Made by a program: the position numbers and the translations under genes. Positions 1 to 6,916 of a stretch of 10,575 bases of DNA are shown here, piece after piece. Position 1 is the stretch's first letter, and every line of letters begins with the position of its first letter. The notes under the pieces are model-generated. The model did no database searches and was not told the origin of the DNA. It was given only the letters and a program-made list of their open reading frames with translations. This DNA comes from Euperipatoides rowelli (taxonomy: Eukaryota > Onychophora > Udeonychophora > Euonychophora > Peripatopsidae): assembly GCA_003024985.2 (NCBI GenBank), contig PXIH01S0001293.1. One strand, 5' to 3'.

Positions 1-392
1 AATGGGAGTGTTTACCATAGTTCCAAACATGACACAAAATTCTGGGTCCAAACAAAAAATTACCATTGATTTAGACTAGTTTATAATTATTTGATCTTTA
101 GCAACTAAACATTATTCATAACTCATAAGGTCAATGACAACTCTAAAATTTCTAGAAATGGATTCAATTTTTATTTGCTGTCTGTCCGTCATTTAAATTG
201 AAAAAAAAAAATCGTAAAGTATTTTGCTGTAGATTTTTATACATTTTTACATGATTTTATTTAAGTTGATTTGTCTGTCCTGGTGGTCAAATCTTGCAAT
301 CAGTTTTAACCCACTTCTACTGAACTGATTTTGCTGACATGTTGCAGACATGCTAGTTTCTGATGACAATACAATTTGGTATAATTATTTTC
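1..392. other. A+T-rich repeat-like DNA, no gene
   Basis: I see no coding region here. The stretch has A-runs (about 200-211) and two related phrases, GTCTGTCCGTC (about 181-191) and GTCTGTCCTGG (about 273-283), which look like pieces of dispersed repeat sequence. No terminal repeats or target-site duplication could be found, so no element is named. Confidence 0.4.
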
Positions 393-455
393 AATTTTCA
401 CCACCAGGGGGCGCTGAAATACGCAGTTTTAATTTTCACCACCAGGGGCCACTGC
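393..455 (+). repeat. Two-copy direct repeat with CTCF-like core
   Basis: An 18-bp sequence, AATTTTCACCACCAGGGG, occurs perfectly at 393-410 and again at 431-448, an offset of 38 bp. The first copy continues as GGCGCTG, giving CCACCAGGGGGCGCTG at 401-416, which matches the known bilaterian CTCF core consensus. The second continues as CCACTG and is a poorer match. Seen: the repeat and the motif match. Inferred: either a binding site or just a fragment of a dispersed repeat, since similar CCAGGGGGCGC strings are common in animal transposons. Confidence 0.55.
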
Positions 456-559
456 AATCCATGGTTTTCATTAAAAATTTGAACAGAATCAGAATGAGGG
501 GTGTGAGAGTAAGATTAAGATGGTTATGGTCCATCCCCAGTTTTTTTAAGTATTTTTAA

Positions 560-860
560 AAATAAATTTTATTATATTTAGATCATTTAAGAAATCATTT
601 CAAACCAACAAATTTACTAAACTTTTTAATCTATTTTAAATAAAAACATTATATAAATCAACTGAGAACATTAATTAAAATAGATATGTATTTTTAATGG
701 TATTATTCCTGAATTTAGTAGCTTTGATATCTAAAAAGAATATTGAAGAATAGATTTTTTGCAAATATAGTCTATAGTAAAATTAATTCCTAGACCCATA
801 CTCATACTGTTCAAATCTCAAAGGATTATTAGCCTAAGTGTGTCTTAGACTATTTGTTAG
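560..860. other. A+T-rich spacer, nothing recognised
   Basis: Very A+T-rich sequence with stop codons in all frames. No RNA gene, hairpin of note or transposon relic was recognised. Confidence 0.4.
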
Positions 861-905
861 AAAAAAATTGTTGAGACCAGTGAAAAAAAATTGTTGAGAC
901 CAGTG
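861..905 (+). repeat. 22-23 bp tandem duplication
   Basis: The unit ATTGTTGAGACCAGTG, preceded by a run of seven or eight As, occurs twice back to back (861-882 and 883-905). The copies differ only in A-run length, so the duplication looks recent. Confidence 0.8.
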
Positions 906-1051
906 AAAAACTAGAATTTTAAGAAGTTTAATTTTATCCAAGTCTAATAACATTCATATATGTTGACAGTTTTAGGCCTGATGAAAAACCATTGAGCCTA
1001 AATGCATAAATTTCAATACCCAATTAAAAAAATATCAGAACAAGACTCGAT

Positions 1052-1086
1052 AAACCTGACCCAAGGCCCGAAGTTGGGCTGGGTTT
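1052..1086. repeat. Imperfect hairpin
   Basis: The arms AAACCTGACCCAA (1052-1064) and TTGGGCTGGGTTT (1074-1086) pair at 10 of 13 positions around a 9-base loop. The GC content stands out from the flanks, as expected for a short piece of transposon sequence. No terminal repeat was found. Confidence 0.5.
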
Positions 1087-1292
1087 TTTGGGACACTGAT
1101 ACACACATATAAAAACATTTATTATTTCTGTCCTGATCTTGCTAATAATCTTTTCTTTTCTTTTTAAATTAACCACTCTATATAGTGATTGTGGGGTTTT
1201 GTTTTTGCTGCTACAAGAACTTTTTTCTTCAGAAAGGAATCACAAAATCTGCAAATTGGGAATTTTTAAAAGCCTTTTCTCTGATATAGTTT
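1087..1292. other. A+T-rich spacer
   Basis: No gene or repeat boundary was recognised between the hairpin and the first copy of the 82-bp repeat. Confidence 0.35.
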
Positions 1293-1374
1293 AAATTAAA
1301 TTTTTACACACTAAATAATAAATAAATGGCTTGAAAAGATTTTGAACATAATCAATTTTTTTTTTTTACTACAA
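1293..1374 (+). repeat. 82-bp direct repeat, copy 1
   Basis: This sequence is identical over all 82 bases to 1704-1785, including a run of twelve Ts. It ends exactly at the ambiguous base N1375. A perfect copy ending at an unresolved base suggests duplicated contig ends or a haplotype misjoin at least as strongly as a real recent duplication. Confidence 0.9.
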
Positions 1375-1375
1375 N
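1375..1375. other. Ambiguous base N at a junction
   Basis: A single N separates the 82-bp repeat from sequence that, after a short spacer, carries LINE coding sequence. It may mask a gap or a low-quality join. Sequence order across it should not be trusted. Confidence 0.8.
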
Positions 1376-1381
1376 GGACCC

Positions 1382-1421
1382 CACCATACCAGTAGTGCAA
1401 CAAAAAAGTCACCATACCAGT
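1382..1421 (+). repeat. Short direct repeat CACCATACCAGT
   Basis: The 12-mer CACCATACCAGT occurs at 1382-1393 and 1410-1421, 28 bp apart. It lies at the 3' limit of the recognisable minus-strand LINE coding sequence and may reflect a small local duplication. Confidence 0.6.
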
Positions 1422-1600
1422 TAGGGGTTAAGTTTGCTGTCCAAAATGATACCCAAAAGTTTACATGATGAATCAACAATTTCAGTACTCTTCAATGAAA
1501 AAGACTGTGTCTTGTCTCTATTTAAGAGAAAACCATTCGATCTAAATGACAGATCAGCCTCTTTAAAGAACTTATCCATTTAATGACAATTAATGAAAAG
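1421..1600 (-). mobile_element. LINE reverse transcriptase fragment
   Basis: Read on the minus strand, an uninterrupted frame runs from ATG at 1579-1577 to a TAA at 1423-1421, giving 52 residues. It contains LLNRDKTQSFS followed 12 residues later by KLLGIILDSKLNP. This is the order expected just after the catalytic palm of non-LTR reverse transcriptases: an LN-x-x-KT(K/Q) segment, then an LGI-x-(I/L)D-x-x-L segment. The fragment is far too short to be active, with no YADD-like motif, endonuclease or 3' tail. It lies between the two 82-bp copies, so its linkage to the flanks is uncertain. Strand and family type are well supported; the clade is not resolved. Confidence 0.75.
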
Positions 1601-1703
1601 AAATCAGTTTATATGACCTGTTCACCTACCAAGGCAGGTCAACCATCAGATAAATATAAAGTTAGGCTACATAAAAATACTTGTTTTTTTAATGGGGAGG
1701 GAG

Positions 1704-1785
1704 AAATTAAATTTTTACACACTAAATAATAAATAAATGGCTTGAAAAGATTTTGAACATAATCAATTTTTTTTTTTTACTACAA
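1704..1785 (+). repeat. 82-bp direct repeat, copy 2
   Basis: This is an exact duplicate of 1293-1374. Unlike copy 1 it continues without a break into further A+T-rich sequence, so it is the better candidate for the true genomic context. Confidence 0.9.
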
Positions 1786-1845
1786 AATAATAAAATAATT
1801 TAATACTTTTTCTTTTTTATAAAGTTTTATCTATATATCTATATC

Positions 1846-2005
1846 CAGTGCTTTTTTTCTGATGGTGCTCAACGGTACTCAGTACCGGCACCTTTTTTTT
1901 TCAGCAATAGAATAAACAAGGACTAACTATTTTTTTCCATTTTTACTTAATATCAGCATGTGAGTAGGGTACCCCTACCTTTTTCCTTAGAAAAAAAAAA
2001 CACTT
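1846..2005 (+). mobile_element. Possible hAT-like non-autonomous DNA element
   Basis: The left end reads CAGTGCTTTTTTTCTGATGG (1846-1865). The right end (about 1983-2005) reads, on the minus strand, AAGTGTTTTTTTTTTCTAAGG. The two resemble degenerate terminal inverted repeats starting CAGTG-T-run-CT. Just inside the left end is a strong hairpin: GGTGC, a TCAA bulge, CGGTACT, C, AGTACCG, GCACC (1864-1892). CAGTG ends are typical of hAT transposons. I found no 8-bp target-site duplication, and the right terminus has T where G is expected, so this is a tentative call on a decayed element of about 160 bp. Confidence 0.35.
1864..1892. repeat. 12-bp stem hairpin with bulge
   Basis: CGGTACT and AGTACCG form a perfect 7-bp stem around C1880. 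GGTGC and GCACC add 5 bp outside it, with a 4-base bulge TCAA on the left arm. Its GC richness in an A+T-rich background marks it as a discrete inserted sequence. Confidence 0.75.
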
Positions 2006-2690
2006 TTTTTTTCTTTTTTCATGCCTACCCTCTTGTATAACCATGTTTTTTCAACAGATTTAGACTTGCCTTGGTCTCTCAAGTCAAATAACATGTATTC
2101 TACATGGTTGGCACTCATTGCTTTCAAAATACAGGTATGGATTTCATCTGCATATCCAGGGGTCTATGAGGATACACACTACCCATTTTTAAAAACTAAC
2201 CCCTTAACCTAAGACCCTAAGAAAATTTGGTGTTCATCATGTCAATAAACAATTGAATATTAAGAAAAATATATTCATTTATTATTTCTCAAATTTTCCA
2301 TTTACTTAAATCTCATTTTAAGAAAAATCAACAAGGGTAACAATTGATATACTGTAGATATATACTATTTATGAGTATTAAATAGTAATGACTCATTTTT
2401 CATGTTTCCCAGCATTATATTGAACATTTTTATGGTGTAGTTACACCTGTTATTGTTTTTAAAGGAATTACGCCTAGTAATGACATCTTACATCTATATG
2501 AACATAAGTGTCTGGATATCAGACCTACCATTGTCATACTGCCTATTAGATGTCTAGTAGCCTTAACCATGTACTACCCAAACTCACCCATGAATATAAT
2601 AGCAAATTAAACTATCTCTAACCTTAACAGAACACTGACCCTAACTCCAAATTAAATATTAAAACATAATAGATAAACAAATCAATAAAA
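2006..2690. other. A+T-rich spacer, no gene
   Basis: No supported coding region. A small inverted repeat, GTCTG/CAGAC (2509-2523), is present and is too short to interpret. The open frame at 2021-2212 has no recognisable domain and I do not regard it as a gene. Confidence 0.4.
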
Positions 2691-2692
2691 CA

Positions 2693-2750
2693 ACAGTCAA
2701 TCAGAGGGTTGGCTTGCAGATAGAATGCAAGTTGAACTTTGATTGGCTGT
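2693..2750. repeat. 58-nt nested hairpin
   Basis: An outer stem pairs ACAGTCAATCAGAG (2693-2706) with CTTTGATTGGCTGT (2737-2750) at 12 of 14 positions. An inner perfect stem pairs CTTGCA (2713-2718) with TGCAAG (2726-2731). A 6/5 internal loop separates them, and the terminal loop is 7 bases. The size and bulged shape could suit a small-RNA precursor, but short fold-back transposon remnants look the same and are the likelier explanation in this repeat-rich setting. Confidence 0.6.
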
Positions 2751-2805
2751 TTTTGAGCTGCATGAGAATGTTAGGTCTGAGCTCCAGGCGCTAGTGATAG
2801 ACTGC

Positions 2806-2832
2806 CTTATTGTGTCACCTAGACATAATAAG
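2806..2832. repeat. 11-bp arm inverted repeat
   Basis: CTTATTGTGTC (2806-2816) and GACATAATAAG (2822-2832) pair at 10 of 11 positions around the loop ACCTA. No function can be assigned; it lies about 55 bp after the nested hairpin and may belong to the same repeat. Confidence 0.5.
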
Positions 2833-3147
2833 TGATTTCAATACTTTAATTTCATTAATTCCCGCTAAATGTTCAATTTTTTTTTACATATCATAACAAA
2901 GAAGTATTCAGAGCAGAGTGATAGTGAAAAAAAAAAGAATTACGTTAACCGTTTAAGTTTAAACTTAGCAAATTCAGGAGCTCCTTTGATTGGTTAATGG
3001 CTGAGCTGATAGAAGTTGTCTTAAAAATTAAAATTTTCACAAATTTATTTCAGGCTGGTTACTTTGGCCAATTGTGACTGATTGGCTTATTTGAGTAAAA
3101 GGCCCCGTGCTAGTAAAAAGTGGATTATTTTTTGTCATCTGATGAGT
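2833..3147. other. Spacer with two GATTGG boxes
   Basis: No coding region is visible. GATTGG (reverse CCAAT box) occurs near 2987 and 3081, and once more upstream near 2741. Without a TATA box, a CpG-rich region or a following exon, I do not call a promoter. Confidence 0.35.
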
Positions 3148-3164
3148 GAATAAGAATAAGAATA
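3148..3164 (-). repeat. LINE 3'-terminal hexamer tail
   Basis: GAATAA is repeated 2.8 times on the plus strand (TTATTC on the minus strand), immediately downstream of the LINE 3' UTR. Short-period tails of this kind are characteristic of CR1/L2-like LINEs and mark the insertion end. Confidence 0.7.
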
Positions 3165-3523
3165 TTTTATTTGTCATTAAACAATGCAATTGCAATCAAC
3201 ATCGTCAGAATACTCAAAAATACATATCTATACAATATTTAAAAAATCAGCCCTAAAATATTCATCAATTCAATAAAAAGGATTTCTAATCAGCCATTTA
3301 GTAATTTCTGGCTTGAATGACTGTCTGTTCATATCAGTTATCCTCATAGGCAACCTATTGTAAACTCAGACCCATCTCACCAAAATGCTTCATAGTCTTA
3401 GTTAGTCTACAATGTGGTGCATTTAAAGTGTTATGACCTCTAGTATCATGACTATGAATCACATTTCTATTTGTCAAGATATCCAAGTTATCTTTAGCAT
3501 ACAGCAAAAGTTCCTTTATATAA
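3148..3523 (-). mobile_element. LINE 3' end: ORF2 C-terminus, 3' UTR and tail
   Basis: On the minus strand from about 3520 the reading has ELLLYAKDNLDILTNR, then HSHDTRGHNTLNAPHCRLTK and KHFGEMGLSLQ. After a one-base frameshift near 3360 it continues as NRLPMRITDMNRQSF and KWLIRNPFY. This is the usual end of CR1/L2/jockey-type ORF2 proteins: HDTR...N, a G-x-x-LYN-x-LP segment, then a short basic helix. Downstream on the minus strand is an A+T-rich 3' UTR with an AATAAA (plus-strand TTTATT at 3166-3171). It ends in a hexamer tail, seen on the plus strand as GAATAA repeated about 2.8 times (3148-3164). The 5' side is cut off at N3524. Dead copy. Confidence 0.8.
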
Positions 3524-3524
3524 N
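3524..3524. other. Ambiguous base N at a second junction
   Basis: LINE-like coding sequence stops at this N, and a GC-rich hairpin repeat begins within about 20 bp on the other side. As at 1375, the unresolved base coincides with a change in sequence type. Confidence 0.8.
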
Positions 3525-3544
3525 GGGGTGCACTGTAAGCCCCC

Positions 3545-3578
3545 AACAGGGTCCAGGGGCGGACCCCTGGAAGCTGTT
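3545..3578. repeat. 34-bp GC-rich hairpin
   Basis: The arms AACAG-GG-TCCAGGGG (3545-3559) and CCCCTGGA-AG-CTGTT (3564-3578) match at 13 of 15 positions around the loop CGGA. A related sequence, TCCAGGGGCAGAGCCCTG on the minus strand, lies at about 8389-8416, so this is a dispersed repeat motif and not a unique structure. Confidence 0.75.
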
Positions 3579-4000
3579 AGTTTTTAAGGCTTTTAAATAC
3601 TTAAAATGAGCTCTGCCGCTACTTAAAAATGTTGAAATTTAAAATAACTTAACATATAAAAAGTTGTATTCATTAAAAATATATATTTTTATATTTATGA
3701 AATTATTCATTTATATATAGTTTTATTTTTCATTTGTTGCATTTTATTTACCTATTTCAATACCACAGTCATAAGCATTGACTTTCTTTCAAAGTCCAGG
3801 ATATTTTAAAGATTGTTCTCCAAAATGCAAAAGCTTTTGCAAAGTATAATCTTTGACTGTTTGTACAAAAATGTTTTATCATTAAAAATGTTTAAATTTA
3901 TAATTTTGAAAATAATTTTACTATAAAATCTTGACAGGAAATAAAAAAATTTAAAGACTGACTTTGAACTGTTTTTATTATCATTAATAATAACTTGCTG
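3579..4000. other. A+T-rich spacer with 16-bp palindrome
   Basis: The only discrete structure I see is the perfect palindrome TGCAAAAGCTTTTGCA at 3826-3841. No coding region or RNA gene is evident. Confidence 0.4.
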
Positions 4001-4003
4001 TCA

Positions 4004-4030
4004 GGGCCCCCGCATCCTAACCGGGGTCCC
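4004..4030. repeat. GC-rich 9-bp stem hairpin
   Basis: GGGCCCCCG (4004-4012) pairs with CGGGGTCCC (4022-4030) at 8 of 9 positions around a 9-base loop. It is part of a short GC-rich island (about 4000-4060) in A+T-rich flanks and is probably transposon-derived. Confidence 0.55.
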
Positions 4031-4208
4031 AGAACTGGAAATCCAGACAGGGCTTGATACCACTACCGTTTATATTTTTGACAAGTTTTTTTATATTTTT
4101 TTTGGCTGTGAAGTATGTCATAACTATTTAGTTTCTTATGTATTTTAGTCATACATGCTCTCCCCCCCCCTCACTGGCCATGGGCCCAAGGACTACAGCT
4201 CCTTATGA

Positions 4209-4223
4209 GTGTGTGTGTGTGTG
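4209..4223 (+). repeat. GT microsatellite
   Basis: A (GT)7 run followed by G. A run of nine Cs occurs about 45 bp earlier, near 4162-4170. Both are likely polymorphic. Confidence 0.9.
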
Positions 4224-4443
4224 CTTGCTGTATAAAAATCTAATTGTTTTTAACACCAATATACTGTATATCCTAATATATAATGCAACACAGGTTAATA
4301 CTACAGTATATCAATAATAGCATTATCACACACACCCTATTTTTATTATTTAAATGGAAAGCTCAAAAAAATCCAAAAATTTGGAGAAAAGTAAAAGCTA
4401 GTTTACTTTTGAATTGTTCCAATCTCTATATAAGAACATTTAA

Positions 4444-4462
4444 TTTTTTTTTTTTTTTTTTT
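4444..4462 (+). repeat. T19 homopolymer
   Basis: A run of about 19 Ts is followed directly by AGGGGGGTGGGTG and then a large palindrome. A poly-T next to GC-rich sequence could be the reverse of a poly-A tail of a minus-strand retrotransposed element, but I find no SINE promoter boxes or flanking duplications. Confidence 0.7.
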
Positions 4463-4476
4463 AGGGGGGTGGGTGA

Positions 4477-4506
4477 GCCAAGGTCGGCTGACCAGCCGAC
4501 CTTGGC
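4477..4506. repeat. 30-bp near-perfect palindrome
   Basis: GCCAAGGTCGGCTG (4477-4490) and CAGCCGACCTTGGC (4493-4506) are exact reverse complements separated by AC. Seven bases later a second small stem, ACATTG (4513-4518) with CAATGT (4524-4529), follows. The perfect pairing despite CpG content suggests a young or constrained sequence. Confidence 0.85.
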
Positions 4507-4530
4507 CGTCGGACATTGTGGGGCAATGTT

Positions 4531-5390
4531 ATTTATTAACTAGTGGGAGTTAGGATTATCTTTGGGGTGAAAGTACTGTAAAAAAATGTAATTGCTTTGT
4601 TCTTATTTCATAATAAATAAATAATAATAAACTAAAAAAAATAATAAGGCAGCTGTCAGCAGAGCTATTTTTAATCTTGGATTTTACGGAGCTCCAGAAT
4701 TTGCTAGGCAGACGCTAGTTATATTTTGCTATTAGTTTTTTCTGTAAACAGTAATGAACGACACCTATCGTCAAAATATGGATATTTGACTGTAAACGGT
4801 GAAACGTTTATTACAAAAGGTGGGCTTTTAAAGCAATTTAGTTTTGCCTTTTAATTATTTTAAAATTCTCTAAAGATCTCACAATCAAATATGAATATAT
4901 TGTAATAATGCGAAAGTGAAAATTGTGTACTAATTAAATAAAAAGGTTAACTTTGTCTGTTACGACAACGGACCTATAAGAACGCTAATAAGTGAAGGTC
5001 TGGCAAAATTTGGAAAATAAATAAATATTGGTGTCAAGAAAATTTGATTTAATTTTGTTAAAATTATAAAATAGGTTTTTATATTGGCCTATTAATTTAA
5101 TCTAAAATCTTATCAAACACAGTATGTGGATAGATTAGGAAGAATATCAGCCTATTACCTCATTTTCGCCTCTATATTCATGTAGACTAGAGAGATAAAT
5201 TTAATTTCTTTAGTATTAACAAGAAACAATTCACGTGTGTACAATTTTCGAGTTGTAATTATGGCTAATGAAAGTTCAAGAAAATATCATCACAGAAATG
5301 CATTTTTTTAAATAGTTGACACATTTGACAAAAATAACTTCCTGCTACAAATCCTTTAAAAGCAAACTTAATTTATTGATGAAATCAAAG
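4531..5390. other. A+T-rich spacer, no gene
   Basis: Low-complexity A/T tracts (for example AAATAA repeats near 4612-4630). Stops are frequent in all frames. I recognise no transposon coding sequence, RNA gene or promoter. Confidence 0.4.
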
Positions 5391-5391
5391 C

Positions 5392-5426
5392 TAGTGATAA
5401 GTTAATAAATTATTAACTTGTCACTA
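5392..5426. repeat. 35-bp near-perfect palindrome
   Basis: TAGTGATAAGTTAATAA (5392-5408) is the reverse complement of 5410-5426 except for one position that would be a G-U wobble in RNA. A single A at 5409 is the centre. Such a long perfect stem with no loop would extrude as a cruciform or fold as RNA. Function unknown; a MITE core or simple fold-back repeat is the default explanation. Confidence 0.8.
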
Positions 5427-5964
5427 TGATTCTTTTTTTTAAAATTAATATGGTGAATAAGTCTAAATAGCGACTACAAATAATTATTTATTGTCTGATT
5501 TGTCTCAACAACTAAATTGATTGCATTTTTTAGGAAACTGGTTTGTGAAAATTATTTATATTTTCATTAAATATAAGGCAGAGCCTTGTTACAAAATATG
5601 TCGTAAAAGCAGAAATAAGATATATATTAAAAAAAAGCAAAAACTAGTAATTAGTGAGTAGCTAGTATTTGAATTTAAAAATAGGCCTACCGTACATCAA
5701 GATATCTCTTAAATGATAAAATTGAATTGACATCAAAGAGTTCTAAAAGTAGTTCATCTATAGAGGTACTTTTTTTGTGTAGGCTAGAATAGAAGATGCC
5801 CATTTGTTCTTTGTTACAAAAAAATACAAGCTACCGGTACCTTAAATTCAGTTAGCAAAGCCATTGTTTTGGGGGCTGATTAGCACCTATAAGGTTAGAG
5901 AAATTTTAAACTGGATTCCTGTCACACAAAATTGAAATTTGCAAAAATTTTTATGAAAATGCAA
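5427..5964. other. A+T-rich spacer, no gene
   Basis: No coding sequence recognised. It carries TAGGCCTAC (5682-5690), TAGGCTA (5780-5786) and ACCGGTACC-like strings that recur across the window. Confidence 0.35.
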
Positions 5965-6345
5965 AGTGGTGTATCCACAACTGATACAACTTTATTTCTC
6001 ACAATCGTAACATAGGACAAAATAGTTTCAAAAATCTTAGTACTCATCACAGGAAATCGTTCCTTCTTTCATATGGTGCCTAAAATTTGGAATGAGATTT
6101 CCTTTATGGATCAAACAATATAGGCTTACTCAGTTTTGTCATTTAGAAATTATCACTGATTACTAGCATGTAAATTATTTATAATTTTTCCAAGATTTTA
6201 TATTGCGTTCTTATTTTTTCTATTGTTTTTGTTTAGATACTTTTTTTTATATTTTTACTCTAATGAATGGATCTTGAAAAGTGTTTTGAGATGAAAATCC
6301 AGTGATTTTGTAATTCTAATTCAAAGTTATTTAACTTTTATTCTT
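5965..6345 (+). mobile_element. LINE 3' end on plus strand
   Basis: In the frame 6019-6120 (34 codons between stops) the reading includes TGNRSFFHMVPKIWNEI. This matches the conserved C-terminal G-x-RSF-x-x-x-(A/G)-x-K-x-WN segment of LINE ORF2 proteins. A TAG at 6016-6018 and another at 6121-6123 interrupt the frame, and the last residues (YSVLSFRNYH) follow in the same frame. Downstream, near 6276-6320, AAAGTGTTTTGAGATGAAAA followed by GTGATTTTGTA resembles the AAGCGCTTTGAG...GGCGCTATATAA motif common at the 3' ends of L2/CR1-like LINEs and their SINEs, with CpG positions decayed. No terminal tail was identified. A dead fragment, in opposite orientation to the other three LINE pieces. Confidence 0.65.
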
Positions 6346-6734
6346 GTAATTAGTTTGTTATAAGTTGAGAAAATGAAGAATGCCAACCAAACTATTACCG
6401 GTAGGCTACTATTTTAATTTATACATATGAAGATTGTTCCATTAATGCTGCATTCTTGAAATAATATAATGTGCTAATTCAAAGAAATAAAGAAAAAAAT
6501 TTTTGCCAGAAAAAAAAAATTGAGTAGCCTACACCTAACTAGGAATTGAATTTAATCCCTCGGAGGTACAGTATGATGGGTAGTCTTTTATTATCCTAAT
6601 CACTAATCAAAAAACATTAATTGCCTAATATTGATTATTTTTTAGATTTTCAAATCCTTTAATAGTAATAACTGATGAAATCAATGGTGATGTTAAATCA
6701 TGCAGGTCAGTGATTAAGCTAGATAACGAAACTT
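6346..6734. other. A+T-rich spacer, no gene
   Basis: No coding region. Two TAGGCTA/TAGCCTA motifs occur (6402-6408 and 6525-6531). Nothing else could be assigned. Confidence 0.35.
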
Positions 6735-6916
6735 TATTGGGGGGAGAGAAATGAGAAATTTCCCAATTCTGACTCCCAAATTCTCAACTATTGACCAGTT
6801 TTATTTCTCCTGGTTTTTTTTCCAACTACCAACAACGAAATTTCCAAAAGCCTTTTTTTGGACTTTCAGTCAAAGTTTGAGGGGAAACCGCCCCCTCCCC
6901 ATTAGTGACGCCACTG
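6735..6916 (-). mobile_element. Possible DNA-transposon end inserted by LINE
   Basis: On the minus strand the sequence begins CAGTGGCGTCACTAATGG (6915 downward), then GGAGGGGGCGG, and runs to a T-rich, then G-rich end near 6735. CAGTGGCGT-type starts are frequent at the ends of invertebrate DNA transposons. LINE-like coding sequence stops abruptly at this start, which fits an insertion or junction. No matching opposite terminus or target-site duplication could be found, so the extent is approximate. Confidence 0.35.

Noticed and set aside
350-559. Open frame of 69 codons over the CCACCAGGGG repeats
   Set aside because: It is built on the duplicated repeat, shows no domain, and has neither splice signals nor codon-like composition. 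It reads as chance.
2021-2212. Open frame of 63 codons
   Set aside because: No recognisable motif, A+T-driven composition, and no supporting splice or polyadenylation context.
2741-3086. Promoter built from three GATTGG (reverse CCAAT) boxes
   Set aside because: The hexamer occurs by chance at this rate. One copy is inside a hairpin arm, and there is no TATA box at a fixed distance and no coding exon nearby.
4283-4543. Open frame of 86 codons
   Set aside because: It runs through the T19 tract (a poly-Phe string) and the 30-bp palindrome, so it crosses unrelated repeat sequence and cannot be a gene.
6708-6916. A complete hAT-like element with CAGTG at both ends
   Set aside because: CAGTG at 6708 and CACTG near 6911-6915 are suggestive, but the inner sequences do not pair well and the flanking octamers (ATGCAGGT and GCCCAGAT) match at only four of eight positions.
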